A stretch of 33,037 nucleotides of DNA from Gilliamella bombi (GCF_900103255.1 NZ_FMWS01000026.1:1-33037); one strand, 5' to 3'; positions 18,849 to 28,472 are shown, counted from the stretch's first letter. Numbers and translations: made by a program. The notes: generated from the sequence alone by a model not told the origin.

Positions 18849-19201
18849 AAAGTAAGTTTTCCTGTACTTGCTATTTTATTGCTATTGTTTGGTGTGATGA
18901 AGGTATAGATGAATTCTAGTTTTTTAATCTTTTCATGCCATTTTAAATGTAAAGTAAGGCGATCTTCGGGAATTACAGGGCATTGAAATTTGATTACATC
19001 GATAGATAACAAGTGTAATGAATCATCAATATATTTTTGTGTGTAATGAAGCACCCAGTTAAGTTGAACAACTCCCGGTAATAAGGGTTGGGATTTAAAA
19101 TGACCTTCAAACCAAAAAAGATCAGATGAGATTGTTAGTTCAATATCAGCGGAGGTGTTGCTAATATTAATTATATTTTCCTTTGCAAACTTTTTTTTCA
19201 T
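18839..19201 (-). CDS. apeI: FabZ-like 3-hydroxyacyl-ACP dehydratase subunit (ApeI)
   Basis: A 120-residue hotdog protein. The FabZ/FabA active-site segment is visible: FEGHFKSQPLLPGV with the catalytic His at position 34. The acidic residue that should come 14 positions later (Glu in FabZ, Asp84 after His70 in FabA) is replaced by Asn48 (VVQLNWVLHY). The protein should therefore be poorly active alone. ApeP keeps the acid and lacks the His motif, so a mixed ApeI-ApeP active site is the natural reading. It is somewhat shorter than FabZ (about 150), lacking the N-terminal part. It overlaps apeH by four bases (ATGA) and apeJ by ten. Confidence 0.9.
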   Translation of the reverse strand: MKKKFAKENIINISNTSADIELTISSDLFWFEGHFKSQPLLPGVVQLNWVLHYTQKYIDDSLHLLSIDVIKFQCPVIPEDRLTLHLKWHEKIKKLEFIYTFITPNNSNKIASTGKLTLCH

Positions 19202-20577
19202 TGTTTTTGTTGTGTATCAAATAATTTTTTTAAATCAATATAAGTACATTTCCCTTGAGAGTTTTTAGGTAAAGAATCAATAAATCGCCATTTTTTGGGC
19301 GTTTCAACTAATGATAATGTATCTTTCAATAAAAGTCGAAAATATTGTGTTAATTCGAAATGATTATACTGTTTTAATGACTGTTTGTATAAGGAAGATA
19401 ATTCAATAACTGCACCGAGTATTGTTCGATTATTTTGTTCTAGCGGAATGACAATAGCTTGTGCCACCTCATCAAGTTGATTAAGCTGTTTTTCAATGAA
19501 TACTAGCGATACTCTGTTTTCAGATATTTTTATAATCTTATCTATTCGCCCGTTTAAATGAAAATGGCTTTCATCCACTACCTTGATTTCATCGTTTAAT
19601 TGTTCAGGTTGAGTTAGTAAAGGTGAAAATAATAAAGGCGGCTTTGATTTTTTGCATTCGATATGCATTGATGGAAACAGTTTCCAAGGTGTGTCTGCTT
19701 GTGTTTGTTGCCGAGTTGCTATAATGCCCGTTTCGCTTGAGCCGTATATTTCATCAGGTAATACGCCATAGCTTTTTCCACATAATAGTGCTTCTTCATA
19801 TGTAAGCTTGCCGCCAGATGAGATTATTTTATCACAATTTATTGTTGGCAATTTGTCATCCAAATTTTTGATTATTGATGGTGTTGTAATATAAATAATT
19901 TTTTTATGACTATAAGTAGTTAGCTGCTCTTGATAAAGTATAGGTTCACAAATGAATGGAATTTTACAGCTAAGAGGTAACATTATCTTAAATGTTAAAC
20001 CATACATATGTTCATGGGAAACCGATGCAATAAATAGGTTATTTTCAAATTTTCCCCAACCCGCTTCAAGTACACCAATCTCTAATTCAAGCTGAGAAAC
20101 CGATTTTTCAATCGGTTTTGGCATTCCAGTTGAGCCTGAAGTAAACAGTGTTAATGTTTGGTGTTTAAATCCAGATTCTATTAATTGCTTTTCTGTAATT
20201 ATATTATTTATATCAATTTTATTGATATCGATAATTTGTTTGCTTGAGAAATATTGATTAGTAAATTTAATATCATCAATTAATAGACCATCATAGTGAT
20301 GTTTCATTTCTTTATGGTGAGGGTTGATTAATATTGGTTGCTTACCGGAATAGAAAAGCGCCAATAATCCTGCAATGAAATTAAAACTATCTTGCATGTA
20401 TAATGCCCAACGCATATTAGAATAGTTATTTAATACATTATTTATGTTTAAAACCTGTTTTTTTAAATCACCTATTGTTAACGGCTGGTTATTTCTAAAT
20501 GCTACAATTTCATGTTCTGGTCGTAATAGTTGCTTTGATAGCGATATTAATGTTGTATTTTTTGACGTATTAACCAT
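19198..20577 (-). CDS. apeH: Aryl/acyl-ACP ligase (AMP-forming) of the APE locus (ApeH)
   Basis: An adenylate-forming enzyme that should activate the aromatic starter acid with ATP and load it on an acyl carrier protein. The P-loop-like A3 motif LFTSGSTGMPKP is at residues 144-155 and YGSSETG at 278-284. The C-terminal lysine motif NSQGK (Lys443) is present. At 459 residues it is shorter than most acyl-CoA synthetases (500-560), as is usual for this group. 4-hydroxybenzoate is the likely substrate by analogy with APE systems of other gammaproteobacteria, but the binding pocket cannot be read here. The start lies 31 bases inside apeG. Confidence 0.9.
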   Translation of the reverse strand: MVNTSKNTTLISLSKQLLRPEHEIVAFRNNQPLTIGDLKKQVLNINNVLNNYSNMRWALYMQDSFNFIAGLLALFYSGKQPILINPHHKEMKHHYDGLLIDDIKFTNQYFSSKQIIDINKIDINNIITEKQLIESGFKHQTLTLFTSGSTGMPKPIEKSVSQLELEIGVLEAGWGKFENNLFIASVSHEHMYGLTFKIMLPLSCKIPFICEPILYQEQLTTYSHKKIIYITTPSIIKNLDDKLPTINCDKIISSGGKLTYEEALLCGKSYGVLPDEIYGSSETGIIATRQQTQADTPWKLFPSMHIECKKSKPPLLFSPLLTQPEQLNDEIKVVDESHFHLNGRIDKIIKISENRVSLVFIEKQLNQLDEVAQAIVIPLEQNNRTILGAVIELSSLYKQSLKQYNHFELTQYFRLLLKDTLSLVETPKKWRFIDSLPKNSQGKCTYIDLKKLFDTQQKQ

Positions 20578-21116
20578 TCAACCCCCATAAATATACCAAT
20601 CAAAATATAGCTAATCAAACCATTATATAAAGTCCACCAGTACATATTATTTATCAAGCAAGTAGTTAAAGCGATAGCTCCATTGACAATAAAAAATAAA
20701 CACCAATATAAGGTTACTTTTCGCGTATATAAAACACCCTCTGCAGATAAATTTACATGTTTTAATCTAGCAAATTTTTCAACCATAGATTGTGGTTGGT
20801 ATAAGGTGTAACCAAATGTGATGAAAAATACGAAGTTAACTAATACTGGATAAAAAAGGAGTATTTGATATTTAGCACAAAACCAACTCATCAACGCCAA
20901 AAATAGGCCTATACATGCAATAAGCTTCGTCATCCAACGTATATTTGCAAATAAATTGGGTAAAGTGACTAGTCGTAAAACAAAAGAAACAACTAAATAA
21001 AAAATAGCTAGGTTAACCCAGTTGTAGTATAAAGATAAGTAAATAATAAATGGGTAACCGACAAATAGAATATTTGTCACAATATTTATTATTAACTTAA
21101 CTCTATTTATTTTCAT
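20547..21116 (-). CDS. apeG: COG4648-type integral membrane protein of the APE locus (ApeG)
   Basis: A polytopic membrane protein of 189 residues with about six hydrophobic helices (roughly residues 8-27, 31-47, 62-82, 86-103, 130-150 and 155-180). No enzymatic motif is recognised. Proteins of this kind (COG4648) accompany APE and related pigment loci between the acyl carrier proteins and the AMP ligase. It could be a membrane platform for the soluble synthase; this is a guess. It overlaps apeF by four bases (ATGA) and apeH by 31. Confidence 0.8.
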   Translation of the reverse strand: MKINRVKLIINIVTNILFVGYPFIIYLSLYYNWVNLAIFYLVVSFVLRLVTLPNLFANIRWMTKLIACIGLFLALMSWFCAKYQILLFYPVLVNFVFFITFGYTLYQPQSMVEKFARLKHVNLSAEGVLYTRKVTLYWCLFFIVNGAIALTTCLINNMYWWTLYNGLISYILIGIFMGVEWLIRQKIQH

Positions 21117-21364
21117 TCTTTTGCATTCACTAAGTTATTAATTGCCTCAACAACATCTTGTACTGTTCTAACAGACTTGAATGTTTCGGGATCAACTTTT
21201 TTACCAATCTTTTTTTGAAGGTGTACAACCAAGTCAACAGCATCAATACTATCTAAATCTAATTCTTCAAAGAGTTTAGACTCAGGTTTAATATCTTTTG
21301 CTGATAACTCAAAAAGTTGCACCAGTGCAGACTGAATTTGTTCAAAAATCTGTTGTTTGTCCAT
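21113..21364 (-). CDS. apeF: Acyl carrier protein (ApeF)
   Basis: An 83-residue acyl carrier protein with the phosphopantetheine site at Ser39 in LDLDSIDAVDL. The four-helix pattern and acidic face are typical. It is the second of two adjacent carriers. Having two allows one to hold the aryl starter or growing polyene while the other carries malonyl units or serves the second acyl chain; which does what cannot be told here. The Ile after Ser (DSI rather than the DSL of the fatty-acid ACP) is seen in both copies. Confidence 0.93.
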   Translation of the reverse strand: MDKQQIFEQIQSALVQLFELSAKDIKPESKLFEELDLDSIDAVDLVVHLQKKIGKKVDPETFKSVRTVQDVVEAINNLVNAKE

Positions 21365-21376
21365 GCTATGTCTCTC

Positions 21377-21631
21377 CTATTGTTGTGATGAGATAAAATC
21401 AGCTAATGATTGAATTGAGTAAAATGCTTTTTTCGTTTCTTCACTTTCTGCAGATAAAACGATCCCATATTTGTTTTTAATAGCAAGACCAAGTTCTAAC
21501 GCATCAATAGAATCTAGCCCTAGTCCATCATTAAATAAAGGGGCTTGAGAGTCGATATCATCAGGTGTGATAGCTTCCAAATTTAGTACATCAATTATGA
21601 GTGTCTTTATTTCATTATGTAGTTTTTCCAT
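21377..21631 (-). CDS. apeE: Acyl carrier protein (ApeE)
   Basis: An 84-residue acyl carrier protein with the attachment Ser41 in GLGLDSIDALEL. A good ribosome site (AAGGAAAA) precedes the ATG, and 12 bases separate it from apeF. It differs from ApeF over most of its length, so the pair is not a recent duplication. Confidence 0.93.
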   Translation of the reverse strand: MEKLHNEIKTLIIDVLNLEAITPDDIDSQAPLFNDGLGLDSIDALELGLAIKNKYGIVLSAESEETKKAFYSIQSLADFISSQQ

Positions 21632-21658
21632 TAGTTTTCCTTTTACATTGAGACTGTT

Positions 21659-22459
21659 TTAATTTATTTCAGTTTCATTAAATACTGAAGTCAAATACCG
21701 TGTTAATTGCCTTGCTGCAACAGTTGTATTTGGGCTGATAAAATCAGCAATTGAAATTTTTTCTCCGACAGTAATATTAAAACAAGCTTTTTTTATTGGT
21801 ATATCATACCATTTCTGTTCCTTTATAAGAAAAGGAGGAGCACATTTTATATGAATGACTCGAATATCCACTTGGCAACGTAATGCTATATTAGCGGCAC
21901 CTCTTTGTAATTTTATTGGTTTGTTTGGTATACTTCTTGTCCCCTCGGGAAATATCAGTATTCGCCCACCTTTTGCCAATATTTGTTTGCATTGTGGTAA
22001 TATTTTTTCTGATTCGGCATTTAAAATGTATCCCGCGGTTTTTATGATGCGGCTGATAAAAATATTGTTGATAAGTTCACCTTTAATTAAGCAGTCACAA
22101 CGAGGCATTACTGATGCTAAAAGTACAACATCAAGCAAAGAAGGGTGATTTGCCACAACCAAACAATTTTTGTCTTGTTTGAGTTTCTCAAGTCCATTGA
22201 ATTGATAATTAATTACCCCTAATGATTTTATTATCCATATAAAAACTTTAAAACTAAAACAAACACTTTTTTGGGCAATAATGCTTCGTTGATGTTTGTT
22301 CCAAATAAATATTCTTAACAGACTAAACCATAATAGTGAAATTATAAAAAAACCACATAATCCAAATAACGTAAAGCCTAGCGCAGTAATTAATAAACGC
22401 CAATATTGATTAAAATTATAGGTGTTTATTTTCTCTATAAATTTATTATCCATTGCCAA
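21659..22459 (-). CDS. apeD: PlsC-type 1-acylglycerol-3-phosphate-like acyltransferase (ApeD)
   Basis: A membrane-bound acyltransferase of 266 residues. One long hydrophobic stretch (about 22-52) anchors it. The HxxxxD motif is NHPSLLD (His105, Asp110) and the substrate motif FPEGTRS is at 170-176, followed by LQRGAANIA. It should transfer an acyl chain, perhaps the polyene or a fatty acid, from an ACP to a lipid or glycolipid acceptor. The start lies 25 bases inside apeC. Met3 is an alternative start. Confidence 0.9.
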   Translation of the reverse strand: MAMDNKFIEKINTYNFNQYWRLLITALGFTLFGLCGFFIISLLWFSLLRIFIWNKHQRSIIAQKSVCFSFKVFIWIIKSLGVINYQFNGLEKLKQDKNCLVVANHPSLLDVVLLASVMPRCDCLIKGELINNIFISRIIKTAGYILNAESEKILPQCKQILAKGGRILIFPEGTRSIPNKPIKLQRGAANIALRCQVDIRVIHIKCAPPFLIKEQKWYDIPIKKACFNITVGEKISIADFISPNTTVAARQLTRYLTSVFNETEIN

Positions 22460-23154
22460 TCTTGAACGTTTCCTTGTACTATAAATTGTTTTTGTTTATT
22501 CAAATAAGCATGCAAAAAAGCAAGAGATTGCGGATAATCTGACTTATAAACTTTTGATGTTTTTTCTATACTTTTACAACTAAATTCATTGCCACTTGTT
22601 AATATGTATCCTACAGCATAAATCGGAACTAACTGTTTGATACCCGTTTGATAAAATTTGGGAACGATGCCATCAAAATCTATTAATAGTATTTTTTTGT
22701 TGCTTTGATTTAATAAAGGTAAAGCTTCTATCAAGCCTTGATGAAAACTATCATTATGTGCTGATAACGAAGTAATAGGAACCGTTTGATTTGCAACAAT
22801 TGTTAGTAAACCTGCAGTCGTATTATGAACTGATAGGGCAAAATCAGTAGGTGAAATCTCATTATTTTGATTAAGTTCAGATAATATTTTATAAGTTCTT
22901 TCTAATTCACCATGTCGACTAGTAAAGATAGCCAAATCAACGCTATTATTGTTTATAAGTTCCAGACCAACCTCAACAGCTAAGCGTGATGATGTACTCA
23001 TTCGGCGCACTTGCATCATGGGCAGTTTATTTGATTTAGGTAGAGGTAAACTCCAATCGTGTTCTAATTGTTGAGACCACAAAAACCAATCATCTTTACT
23101 AGATAATCCGGAAGATAAAGCAAACCAATTTTCAATAGAAAAAGAAAAATTCAT
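22435..23154 (-). CDS. apeC: Ketosynthase-like chain length factor lacking the active Cys (ApeC)
   Basis: A 239-residue protein of the beta-ketoacyl synthase chain-length-factor group. Only part of the thiolase fold is recognisable: SVHNTTAGL occupies the place of the Cys-containing loop (no Cys there), and SAHNDSFHQG follows. It cannot condense alone and is expected to pair with ApeO. I place the start at the ATG at 23154, giving MNFSFSIENW, which matches how this family begins. An in-frame TTG at 23190 would add 12 residues, but neither start has a clear ribosome site. It is the first gene of the 16-gene minus-strand operon and diverges from apeB. Confidence 0.85.
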   Translation of the reverse strand: MNFSFSIENWFALSSGLSSKDDWFLWSQQLEHDWSLPLPKSNKLPMMQVRRMSTSSRLAVEVGLELINNNSVDLAIFTSRHGELERTYKILSELNQNNEISPTDFALSVHNTTAGLLTIVANQTVPITSLSAHNDSFHQGLIEALPLLNQSNKKILLIDFDGIVPKFYQTGIKQLVPIYAVGYILTSGNEFSCKSIEKTSKVYKSDYPQSLAFLHAYLNKQKQFIVQGNVQDWQWIINL

Positions 23155-23238
23155 TTCGTTAATATTTTTAATTAATTCTTTACTTAACAATATTTTGTAA
23201 TATTATTTAATATAAATTTACTTAAGTATGCAATGTGC

Positions 23239-23247
23239 TGATACAAT
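23239..23247 (+). promoter_or_regulatory. Extended -10 promoter of apeB
   Basis: TGATACAAT matches the extended -10 form (TGn followed by TACAAT), 27 bases before the TTG start. There is no good -35 box. The 120-base apeC-apeB gap must also hold the promoter of the 15-kb minus-strand operon; that side is AT-rich with several weak -10 candidates and no clear choice. Confidence 0.45.
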
Positions 23248-23274
23248 ACATTAAAAATTTAAAAAGGCAAGAGA

Positions 23275-24381
23275 TTGACTGAACAAGAAAATATAAGATA
23301 TGGATATTATAAAGATATTTATACCGCATTAGACGCAATAACAGAAGCACAAAAAATAGCATTTTATCCTATCTTTTTTCAAGCAATAGTTTGTATGAAA
23401 AACAAAGGTATCTTAACTTGCATAGATCAAGCAGGGAAAAGAGGCATTTGTTTTGACGAAATAGCAAAACAAATTTCTTTATCCCCTTACGCAATTGAGC
23501 TTTTGTTGGATATTGGATTAAGTATGCATGTTATCTATAAAAATGATGGGCACTATATTCTTGGTAAAGTAGGGCATTATTTATTACATGACAAAATGAC
23601 CGAAGTTAATCTTAATTTTACTCAAGATATTTGTTATCAAAGTATGTTCTATCTACAAGATTCGCTTGAGTCTGGAAAACCTGAAGGATTGAAAGTCTTT
23701 GGTAATTGGAAAACAATATATCCAGCATTACAGTCATTGCCTAAAAAAGCTAAAGAAAGTTGGTTTGAATTTGATCATTTTTATTCTGATCATTCATTTC
23801 CAATTGCTTTTTCTCATATTACCCAATTGAATCCCAAACACATTTATGATGTTGGTGGTAATACAGGTAAATGGGCTATTTATTGTACTAAACACAACCC
23901 CAATATCAAAGTTACATTATTAGATCTACCCGAACAGATTTCTGTTGCCGAAAATAATATTAAGCAAGCAGGTTTTGATGATCGCATTGACTTCTATTCC
24001 GTCAATTTATTGACTGCAGAGATATTACCAAATGAAGCAGATATTTGGTGGATGAGTCAGTTTTTAGATTGTTTTAGTATTGAACAAATCACCCATATTT
24101 TAAAATTGATTCACAGTAGCATGAAAGATGATGCTATAGTATGTATTATGGATCTATTTTGGGATAGACAAAATTTTGAAGCTGGAGCATTGAGTTTAAA
24201 CGCTTCTTCTTTGTATTTTACATGTTTAGCAAATGGAAATAGTCGCTTTTACCATTCTAAGGTATTTTATAATTGCCTTAATAATGCTGGTTTTTATGTC
24301 GAAAAAGATATTGATAATTTAGGTTATGGTCATACGCTGTTAATCTGTAAAAAGCTAATTAGTAATAAACAAACAAAATAA
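23275..24381 (+). CDS. apeB: SAM-dependent methyltransferase of the APE locus (ApeB)
   Basis: A 368-residue class I methyltransferase. The N-terminal region (about 15-100) is a winged-helix dimerisation domain like those of small-molecule O-methyltransferases. The SAM-binding motif I is YDVGGNTGKWA near residues 196-206, with an acidic motif II (LLDLPE) following. It probably methylates the aromatic head of the polyene, as E. coli-type APE carries a methylated hydroxyphenyl group. The start is TTG: AAAAAGG ends seven bases upstream, and no ATG occurs until about residue 42. It is divergent from the main operon and coupled with the small lipoprotein 11 bases downstream. The symbol is by position in the locus and is less certain than the others. 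Confidence 0.8.
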   Translation: MTEQENIRYGYYKDIYTALDAITEAQKIAFYPIFFQAIVCMKNKGILTCIDQAGKRGICFDEIAKQISLSPYAIELLLDIGLSMHVIYKNDGHYILGKVGHYLLHDKMTEVNLNFTQDICYQSMFYLQDSLESGKPEGLKVFGNWKTIYPALQSLPKKAKESWFEFDHFYSDHSFPIAFSHITQLNPKHIYDVGGNTGKWAIYCTKHNPNIKVTLLDLPEQISVAENNIKQAGFDDRIDFYSVNLLTAEILPNEADIWWMSQFLDCFSIEQITHILKLIHSSMKDDAIVCIMDLFWDRQNFEAGALSLNASSLYFTCLANGNSRFYHSKVFYNCLNNAGFYVEKDIDNLGYGHTLLICKKLISNKQTK

Positions 24382-24392
24382 AGGAGTAAACA

Positions 24393-24791
24393 ATGAAGTT
24401 TTTAAAATATATCGTTGGTGCATTATTACTTTCGCTATTAATTGGATGTTCTGGTAAATTTCAAGAACCCCAAAATATTACCACCCCAGTAACTGGACTA
24501 TCAAAAGATCAAGTGAAAAAAGCTATTTTAGCTTCTGCTACTAATGGTCGAGCTGCATTTGGTACATGGAAGATGGATGTTATTGACAGTAATACTATTC
24601 GAGGGCGTTTATTCAACCGTAAGTTTGAAGTTGTAGTGAATATACCTTATTCTGCAAAGAGCTACTCTATTAATTATGTATCAGTGAGCAATAATTTAAA
24701 AAATAGTCAGGGCGGAGTTCATCGAAATTATAATCGTTGGATAAATAATCTTGATGCTAAAATTCAAGAAAATATTTTCAAAGCAAAATAA
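24393..24791 (+). CDS. Small lipoprotein beside the APE locus (possibly ApeA)
   Basis: A 132-residue predicted lipoprotein: basic start, hydrophobic helix and lipobox LLIGC (Cys19). The remaining 110 residues contain no motif I recognise; the sequence is polar and ends basic. It has a strong ribosome site (AAAGGAG) and follows apeB by 11 bases, so the two are probably co-transcribed. Residue +2 is Ser, so outer-membrane sorting is expected. It may be the ApeA of other clusters; I assign that only from position. Confidence 0.75.
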   Translation: MKFLKYIVGALLLSLLIGCSGKFQEPQNITTPVTGLSKDQVKKAILASATNGRAAFGTWKMDVIDSNTIRGRLFNRKFEVVVNIPYSAKSYSINYVSVSNNLKNSQGGVHRNYNRWINNLDAKIQENIFKAK

Positions 24792-25115
24792 AGTAGATTT
24801 TTTGCTAATTTAACCATATCAGATAAAAGATAAAATGAAGATATAATTAGTCTAAATTTATTAATTAAAAATATTAAGCTCAATTCAAAAATTGAGCTTA
24901 TACAATCTAAATACATTATTTCAATAATTTCTTGTCCTTGATTAAATTTCCGTTAAACATAGTGCTTGTTAACTAATTTTAACGATAGCATTAATTGTCA
25001 AAACTGAATATCCATTATTCTAAATAGGTTTAATATATAAACAGTCCATGAAAATTAATGGATAAACTCTTTCTTTAATCGCATTTCTTTATGTTTCTCC
25101 TTGAGGACAATTAAT
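24792..25115. other. Intergenic region between the APE locus and aspT
   Basis: No coding potential is seen in this AT-rich stretch. It holds the inverted repeat at 24875-24900 and, further on, the presumed aspT promoter. A TTGTCA at 24995-25000 is the best -35 candidate, with weak -10 choices near 25016-25025. The last bases carry the aspT ribosome site (GAGGA, 25103-25107). Confidence 0.6.
24875..24900. terminator. Inverted repeat, probable terminator after the apeB unit
   Basis: A perfect 11-base stem TAAGCTCAATT / AATTGAGCTTA with a CAAA loop lies 84 bases past the lipoprotein stop. No T run follows on the plus strand, so the terminator call is tentative. Confidence 0.45.
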
Positions 25116-26816
25116 ATGTTTCAATGGCTTTCAAATTGGGTTTTAGATGGACTTAAACACTCCCCAGAAATTCTATTATTTTTATCGTTAAGTTTAGGAT
25201 ATTTAATTGGTGGCATTCGAATGGGTAAATTCCAACTCGGTGGTGTTGCCGGTTCGTTACTTGTCGCTGTTGCTTTAAGTGTTTTTGGCGTTACTATTGA
25301 TGCTGGGGTTAAGTCGATTCTCTTTGCACTATTTATTTATGCTGTGGGTTATGAAAGTGGTCCTCAGTTTTTCCGTTCACTAGGCGTGAAAACATTACGC
25401 GAAATATTCTTAGCATTATTTATTGCTGTCGCAAGCTTTGTGACTGTTGTAATTTTAGCTAAAATATTCAATTTAGACAAAGGCCTTGCTGCTGGTTTAG
25501 CTGCAGGAGGATTGACCCAATCAGCCATTATGGGCACAGCCTCTGATGCATTAAGTCAGCTTGGATTAAGTGCTGAAGAATTAAGTAAAATGCAAGCTAA
25601 TGTCACTATTGGTTATGCAGTCACTTATATATTTGGTTCACTAGGTGCCATTATAGTGTGTGTCAATATTCTACCAAAAATAATGGGTAGAGATATTGGC
25701 GATGATGCAATTAAAGCACAAGCAGAACAGCTTCATGGTTCGCTCTTATTGGGCAATGATCAAAATTTAGCTTTATCTGATATTAGTGGTCGTTTGTATC
25801 GTATTACCAATAAAATCAACCAAACTGTTTCCCATATTGAACAAACTGTAAATGGTATCAGTATTGAACGTATTAAACGTGGCAATAAAATAATAGAAGC
25901 AACCCCTGAAACAGTATTAAAGTCAAAAGATATCATTCTGGTTGTGGGTCATCGTGACGCTATGATTAAAGCACAAGATCTACTTGGTAGCGAAGTAAAT
26001 TCAGCATCAGGTATGGATGTAGTGATGAACAAACTAGATGTTGAAATGCGTAATAGCCGTTATGTGGATCAAAATCTTACTCAAGTACTTCAATCTGACG
26101 AAGTTATGAAATTAAAACATGGAATATACCTTTTGGCTATTCATCGTGATGGACAATCCCTTCCACTTAATAACGATATTAATTTAAAATTTGGTGATGT
26201 TATTACTATTTATGGTGCTGATGGTGATCTTCGTCGTGTTGTAGATAAAATTGGTGCTCCAATCACTAAAAGTGAAAAAACTGACTGGATATTTCATGGT
26301 TTAGGGCTTGTTGTTGGTCTTATTATTGGTTTAATCGTTATACGTGTTAGCGATATTCCTATTACATTAGGAGCTGGTGGCGGTGCGCTTTTATCGGGAT
26401 TATTATTCGGCTGGTATCGCTCTGTTCATCAAACTATTGGTAACATACCAACTGGTGCTGTGCAACTTTTAAAAGATTTTGGCTTGGCAGGTTTTGTGGC
26501 GGTTGTTGGTTTAAGTTCTGGTCTTCAAGCGATTAATACTATTAAAGAACAAGGTTTATCCCTATTTTTAATTGGTGTTGTTGTTACTTTATTGCCAATG
26601 TTACTTGCCATTTATTTTGGTAAATATGTACTAGGCTATAAAAATGTAGCGGTGTTTGCCGGTGCTTTAGCGGGTTCGCGTAGCGCTAATCCTGCTTTTG
26701 GTGAAGTGCTAAATAAAGCCGGTAACTCAACACCAACCAACTCTTTTGCCATTACTTATGCTTTAGCTAATGTTTTCCTAACTTTATTAGGACCATTAGT
26801 TGTTGCTTTTGTTTAA
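25116..26816 (+). CDS. aspT: Aspartate:alanine antiporter AspT
   Basis: An AspT/YidE/YbjL-family exchanger of 566 residues that imports aspartate and exports alanine. Hydrophobic helices occupy about residues 10-190 and 390-566. Between them is a cytosolic part (about 200-375) with two TrkA-C-like regulatory domains. The internal repeat is visible as GGLTQSAIMGTASDAL in the first half and AGALAGSRSANPAFGEVL in the second. I place the start at the ATG at 25116 because GAGGA lies eight bases upstream. An in-frame TTG at 25101 would read through that ribosome site and is unlikely. aspD follows 29 bases later, which supports the AspT assignment over other members of the family. Confidence 0.92.
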   Translation: MFQWLSNWVLDGLKHSPEILLFLSLSLGYLIGGIRMGKFQLGGVAGSLLVAVALSVFGVTIDAGVKSILFALFIYAVGYESGPQFFRSLGVKTLREIFLALFIAVASFVTVVILAKIFNLDKGLAAGLAAGGLTQSAIMGTASDALSQLGLSAEELSKMQANVTIGYAVTYIFGSLGAIIVCVNILPKIMGRDIGDDAIKAQAEQLHGSLLLGNDQNLALSDISGRLYRITNKINQTVSHIEQTVNGISIERIKRGNKIIEATPETVLKSKDIILVVGHRDAMIKAQDLLGSEVNSASGMDVVMNKLDVEMRNSRYVDQNLTQVLQSDEVMKLKHGIYLLAIHRDGQSLPLNNDINLKFGDVITIYGADGDLRRVVDKIGAPITKSEKTDWIFHGLGLVVGLIIGLIVIRVSDIPITLGAGGGALLSGLLFGWYRSVHQTIGNIPTGAVQLLKDFGLAGFVAVVGLSSGLQAINTIKEQGLSLFLIGVVVTLLPMLLAIYFGKYVLGYKNVAVFAGALAGSRSANPAFGEVLNKAGNSTPTNSFAITYALANVFLTLLGPLVVAFV

Positions 26817-26833
26817 TTGATCCATCAAATTAA

Positions 26834-28438
<1,605 letters not shown>

Positions 28439-28472
28439 TAGTTAAATATTTAAATCAATAAATTTAATTAAT

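Noticed and set aside
19674-19695. GGAAACAGTTTCC palindrome as an operator
   Set aside because: It lies well inside the apeH coding region and is explained by codons; no second copy was seen near a promoter.
25101-25115. TTG start for aspT adding five residues
   Set aside because: The TTG is part of the TTGAGGA ribosome site itself; the ATG at 25116 has correct spacing from it.
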